Source: UBA2428 sp002343545 (GTDB lineage Bacteria; Bdellovibrionota; UBA2428). Taken from it: a DNA stretch of 24,753 bases. The translations under genes and the position numbers were made by a program. The notes under the pieces were generated by a model. The model was not told the origin of the DNA. It did no database searches and worked only from the letters and a program-made list of their open reading frames with translations. Positions 21,647 to 24,753 of the stretch are shown here, piece by piece; the first letter of the stretch is position 1; each line of letters starts with the position of its first letter. Where the stretch lies: assembly GCA_937952285.1 (NCBI GenBank), contig CALFZE010000065.1:1-24753 (forward strand), read 5' to 3'.

Positions 21647-24600
21647 ACTTAGCCGACATCAGCATCAAACGCCCGGTCTTCATCACGAGCATCATCCTCG
21701 TGATGCTCACCGTGGGTCTGCTCAGCGTGCGGAAGCTGGGCGTGGATCTCTTTCCCGACGTCTCGATCCCGGTCCTCACGATCCAGACGGTCTACCCGGG
21801 CGCCTCGCCCTACGACGTGGAGTCGCTCGTCTCCAAGCCGATCGAGGACGAGATGGGCTCGCTGCCGGGTTTGAACCAACTTTCGTCGACGAACCTCGAG
21901 AGCGTCTCGATCGTCGTGATCGAGTTCAAGTTCGGCACCGACATCAAGGACGCCGAACAACAGGTCCGCGGGCGATTGCAGGCCGCGCGCAATAACCTGC
22001 CCAAGGAGATCCAGGAGCCGCTCATCCGGCGTATCGACCCCGCCGACCAGCCGATCGTGCGGCTCGCGCTCACGGCGCAGGCCTCGCCGACCGAGCTCTT
22101 CGACATGGCCGATCTCGTCGTGAAGCCGCAGCTCGAGCGTCTCGCGGGCGTCGGGCTCGTCGAAGTCGTCGGGGGCCGCAAGCGCGAGATCCAGGTCCTC
22201 GTCGACAAGAAAAAGCTCGACCGCTTTGAGGTCAGCATGCAGCAGATCGCCGCCCGCGTGGCGTCGAGCTCGATGAACGTGCCCATGGGCAAGGTCTCCG
22301 AGGGCGGGGTCGAGACGATCTTCCGCACGCTCGGCGAATTCAACACGCCGGAATCCGTTTCGGAAGTCGCGGTGAACTTCTTCGGCTCGGACCGCGCCGT
22401 GCGCGTGCGCGACATCGGCAAGGTCGTCGACGGCCTCGAGCGCGAGAAGACCCGCGGCGCCGTGAACGGCGCTCCGGCGCTCTTCCTAGACGTCTACCGC
22501 CAGTCCGGCACGAACACCGTGGCCGTGTCCGACTCCGTCAAGGCGAGCCTCGTGAAGATCGAGGACGTGCTGAAGGCTCGCGGCAAGGAAGCCAAGATGA
22601 CGCTCGTGCGTGACGGCGCCGTCGAGATCCGCGCCAACGTGGCCGACGTCTACGAAACGATCATCATCGGTATCATCCTTTGTATCGTCGTCGTCTTCTT
22701 CTTCCTGGGTAGCGCCAAGTCCACCATGATCACGGGCCTCGCGCTCCCGAACTCGCTGCTCGGCGCCTTCGTGCTCATGTACATCATGGGCTTCACGATC
22801 AATACGATGACCCTGCTCGCGATGACCCTCGCCGTGGGCCTGCTCATCGACGACGCGATCGTCGTGCGCGAAAACATCTTCCGCCACGTCGCCATGGGCA
22901 AGGATCCGCACAAGGCCGCGGCCGACGGCACCAACGAAGTCGCGATGGCCGTCGTGGCCGTCACCATCGTCATCATGGCCGTTTTCGGCCCGATCTCCTT
23001 CTTGAGCGGGGTCGTGGGTCAGTTTTTCCGGCAGTTCGGCCTGACGGTCGTCTTCGCCATGGCCATCTCGCTCTTCGACGCCATGACGGTCGCGCCCATG
23101 CTCTCGGCCCACTGGGGCGGCGGTCACCACGGCCCGGGCGACGGTCCCGTGGGCAAGGTCCTCAAGGCCTTCGATCGCTTCCAGGCGTGGCTCGAAGACA
23201 TCTACGAGCGCGTGCTGGCCTTCACGCTCCGTCGTCCCAAGACGGTTCTTTTCGCCTCGATCATGACTTTCGTCGGATCGATCGCGCTCATGGGCGCGCT
23301 GCCCAAGGGCTTCCTGCCGGCGAACGAAAGCGGCATCTTCCAGGTCAACCTGGAAGCCCCGCCCGGCACCTCGCTCGACAAGATGGCCGAGATCGCCGCC
23401 CGCGTGGACGAAAACGTGCGAAAGCACGATTCGGTCAAGCTCACGGCGCTCACCGTGGGCACGCGTAACGGCGAGGCCAACCACGCCGCCATCTTCGTGC
23501 AGCTCAAGCCCTTCCGGGAGCGCAAGGGCAGCACCTCGCAAGCCAAGAACGACCTGCGGGCCGCGCTCGCGCCGTTCCGCCCGGAGGCGAACGTGAAGAT
23601 CGCCGACTACGACGCCTTCGGCGGCGGTCAGCGTCCGTTCATGATGAACATCTCGGGCGACAACCTCGACGAGCTCTCGGCCTACGTCGAGAAGGTCATG
23701 CCCGAGTTCCGCAAGATCCCGGGCTTCATCGAGATCGACACGAACTACCGCACGGGCAAGCCCGAGTTCCAGGTCGCCTTCAACCGCGAGCGGGCCGAGG
23801 AGCTCGGCGTCTCGACGGTCACGGCCGGCGCGGAGCTGCGCGCCCGGGTGGAAGGCATCGTGCCCGCGGTCCTGCGCGACCAGGGCAACGAGTACGACAT
23901 TCGCGTCATGTTCCCCGACGCCGAACAGGACGTGCGCAAGGAATTCGCGCAGACCCGCGTGCCGAACGTGAACTACAACCTCGTGTACCTCTCGCGCGTG
24001 GCGGAAGGCCGCGAGGTGAAGGGCTACTCGCAGATCAACCGCGTGAACAAGGCGCGGAACATCATGGTGACGGGCGATATCGGCCCCGGCGGGGCGCTCG
24101 GCAATATCATGGACGAAGTCCGCAAGATCATGGAGCGCGAGAAGGCCCCGGCTGGCGTGACCTACCGCTTCATCGGTCAGGCCGAGAACTTCCAGGAGCT
24201 CATGGAGAGCATGATCATCGCGATCGGATTGGGCGTCTTGCTCATCTACCTCGTCATCGCCTCGCTCTACGAGAGCTTCGTGACGCCGTTCACGATTCTG
24301 CTCGCGCTGCCCATGGCGGTGTCGGGCGCGATCGTGGGTCTGCTCGCGGGGGGCAAGGGCATCGACATCTACTCGATGATCGGCTTCGTCATGCTGATGG
24401 GGGTGGCCGCCAAAAACTCGATTCTGCTCGTGGACTACACGTTGCAGCTCGAGCGCGACGGCCTCAAGCGCTACGAGGCGCTCATGAAGGCGTGCAAGAC
24501 GCGTCTGCGCCCGATTCTCATGACGAGCCTCGCGCTCGTCGCGGGTACGGTGCCGCTCGCGATCGGTCTGAACGAGGCCTCGTCCTCGCGGACCTCGATG

Positions 24601-24729
24601 GGCGTGGCGATCATCGGCGGCGTCGTGAGCTCGACGCTCCTCACTTTGATCGTCGTGCCGGCCGCTTACGGGTACATCGACGACTTCCGTCTCTGGGCCC
24701 TCAAGTGGGCACGTAAACTCGCCGGTTAG
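21643..24729 (+). CDS. RND multidrug-efflux permease (AcrB/HAE1-like)
   Basis: A 1028-aa inner-membrane proton antiporter, full length for the family. It starts with MNLADISIKRPVFITSIILV and the porter motif FPDVSIPVLTIQTVYPGASP. The proton-relay residues are present: D403 and D404 in GLLIDDAIVVREN, and K924 in GVAAKNSILLVDY. Two groups of membrane helices and two periplasmic loops are clear. The start is GTG, overlapping the tolC stop by GTGA. The presence of both Asp plus Lys and the lack of heavy-metal markers suggest organic compounds and not metals. No membrane fusion protein is encoded between tolC and this gene or elsewhere in the window; 24 bp remain after the stop, so one could lie just beyond. 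Confidence 0.95.
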   Translation: MNLADISIKRPVFITSIILVMLTVGLLSVRKLGVDLFPDVSIPVLTIQTVYPGASPYDVESLVSKPIEDEMGSLPGLNQLSSTNLESVSIVVIEFKFGTDIKDAEQQVRGRLQAARNNLPKEIQEPLIRRIDPADQPIVRLALTAQASPTELFDMADLVVKPQLERLAGVGLVEVVGGRKREIQVLVDKKKLDRFEVSMQQIAARVASSSMNVPMGKVSEGGVETIFRTLGEFNTPESVSEVAVNFFGSDRAVRVRDIGKVVDGLEREKTRGAVNGAPALFLDVYRQSGTNTVAVSDSVKASLVKIEDVLKARGKEAKMTLVRDGAVEIRANVADVYETIIIGIILCIVVVFFFLGSAKSTMITGLALPNSLLGAFVLMYIMGFTINTMTLLAMTLAVGLLIDDAIVVRENIFRHVAMGKDPHKAAADGTNEVAMAVVAVTIVIMAVFGPISFLSGVVGQFFRQFGLTVVFAMAISLFDAMTVAPMLSAHWGGGHHGPGDGPVGKVLKAFDRFQAWLEDIYERVLAFTLRRPKTVLFASIMTFVGSIALMGALPKGFLPANESGIFQVNLEAPPGTSLDKMAEIAARVDENVRKHDSVKLTALTVGTRNGEANHAAIFVQLKPFRERKGSTSQAKNDLRAALAPFRPEANVKIADYDAFGGGQRPFMMNISGDNLDELSAYVEKVMPEFRKIPGFIEIDTNYRTGKPEFQVAFNRERAEELGVSTVTAGAELRARVEGIVPAVLRDQGNEYDIRVMFPDAEQDVRKEFAQTRVPNVNYNLVYLSRVAEGREVKGYSQINRVNKARNIMVTGDIGPGGALGNIMDEVRKIMEREKAPAGVTYRFIGQAENFQELMESMIIAIGLGVLLIYLVIASLYESFVTPFTILLALPMAVSGAIVGLLAGGKGIDIYSMIGFVMLMGVAAKNSILLVDYTLQLERDGLKRYEALMKACKTRLRPILMTSLALVAGTVPLAIGLNEASSSRTSMGVAIIGGVVSSTLLTLIVVPAAYGYIDDFRLWALKWARKLAG

Positions 24730-24753
24730 GTCGAAATACGAAAGGGCGCGAGG

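Noticed and set aside
22486..23541. 351-aa minus-strand Asp/His-rich frame inside the RND gene
   Set aside because: Low-complexity antisense product of a GC-rich gene.

Overview
The window comes from a Gram-negative bacterium: it encodes outer-membrane barrels, a TolC/RND efflux pair, signal peptides and a likely lipoprotein. I cannot place it to genus; a Bdellovibrionota- or deltaproteobacterium-like host is only a guess. Two parts differ clearly in composition. The right part (about 17.4-24.75 kb) is very GC-rich at third codon positions and looks like resident chromosome. The left part (1 to about 17.29 kb) is visibly lower in GC, mosaic, and made of accessory genes.

The boundary is an intact tRNA-Pro(GGG) gene on the minus strand (17287-17363). 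The 45 bp from its anticodon loop to its CCA end recur at 15045-15089 and 10030-10074, and as a decayed copy with a 15-bp net insertion at 1803-1862. These copies divide the left part into tandem cassettes: E0 (cut by the window start, to 1802), E1 (1803-10029), E2 (10030-15044) and E3 (15045-17286). Each complete cassette has the same end architecture. Exactly 130-131 bp right of its left core lie two direct copies of a GGCGCAAGAT-type motif with an 11-bp period. Before its right core lie two inverted copies with an 11-bp period and one facing copy. The motif variant matches between the two ends of each element (GGCGCAG at both ends of E2, GGCGCAAGAT in E1 and E3). None of the three complete cassettes contains a recognisable integrase, so they look like small integrative elements mobilised in trans.

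Cassette cargo: E0 has an arsenic operon (arsR-arsC-aquaporin, the aquaporin frameshifted) beside the start of a winged-helix antitoxin-like gene. E1 has a copper/chromate block: a CsoR-type regulator, an FMN-binding-like secreted protein, a His-rich periplasmic protein, a mono-haem protein, an unknown membrane protein, a P1B-type copper ATPase and ChrA, all leftward, plus a divergent outer-membrane barrel. A compact divergent promoter with two CsoR-type operators controls both sides. E2 has a HigBA-like toxin-antitoxin pair, a pRiA4b ORF-3 domain protein with an antitoxin-like N-terminus, an AbiEi/AbiEii-like pair and a DUF885 lipoprotein. E3 has another winged-helix/nucleotidyltransferase pair and a cation-diffusion-facilitator transporter. 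Metal resistance is therefore combined with addiction modules, usually placed next to the left end.

Right of the tRNA lie a secreted phospholipase-D-like protein and two tandem TetR regulators. Divergent from the regulators is a tolC-RND efflux operon, and three 22-bp-phased operator-like repeats lie between them. No membrane fusion protein gene is seen in the window.
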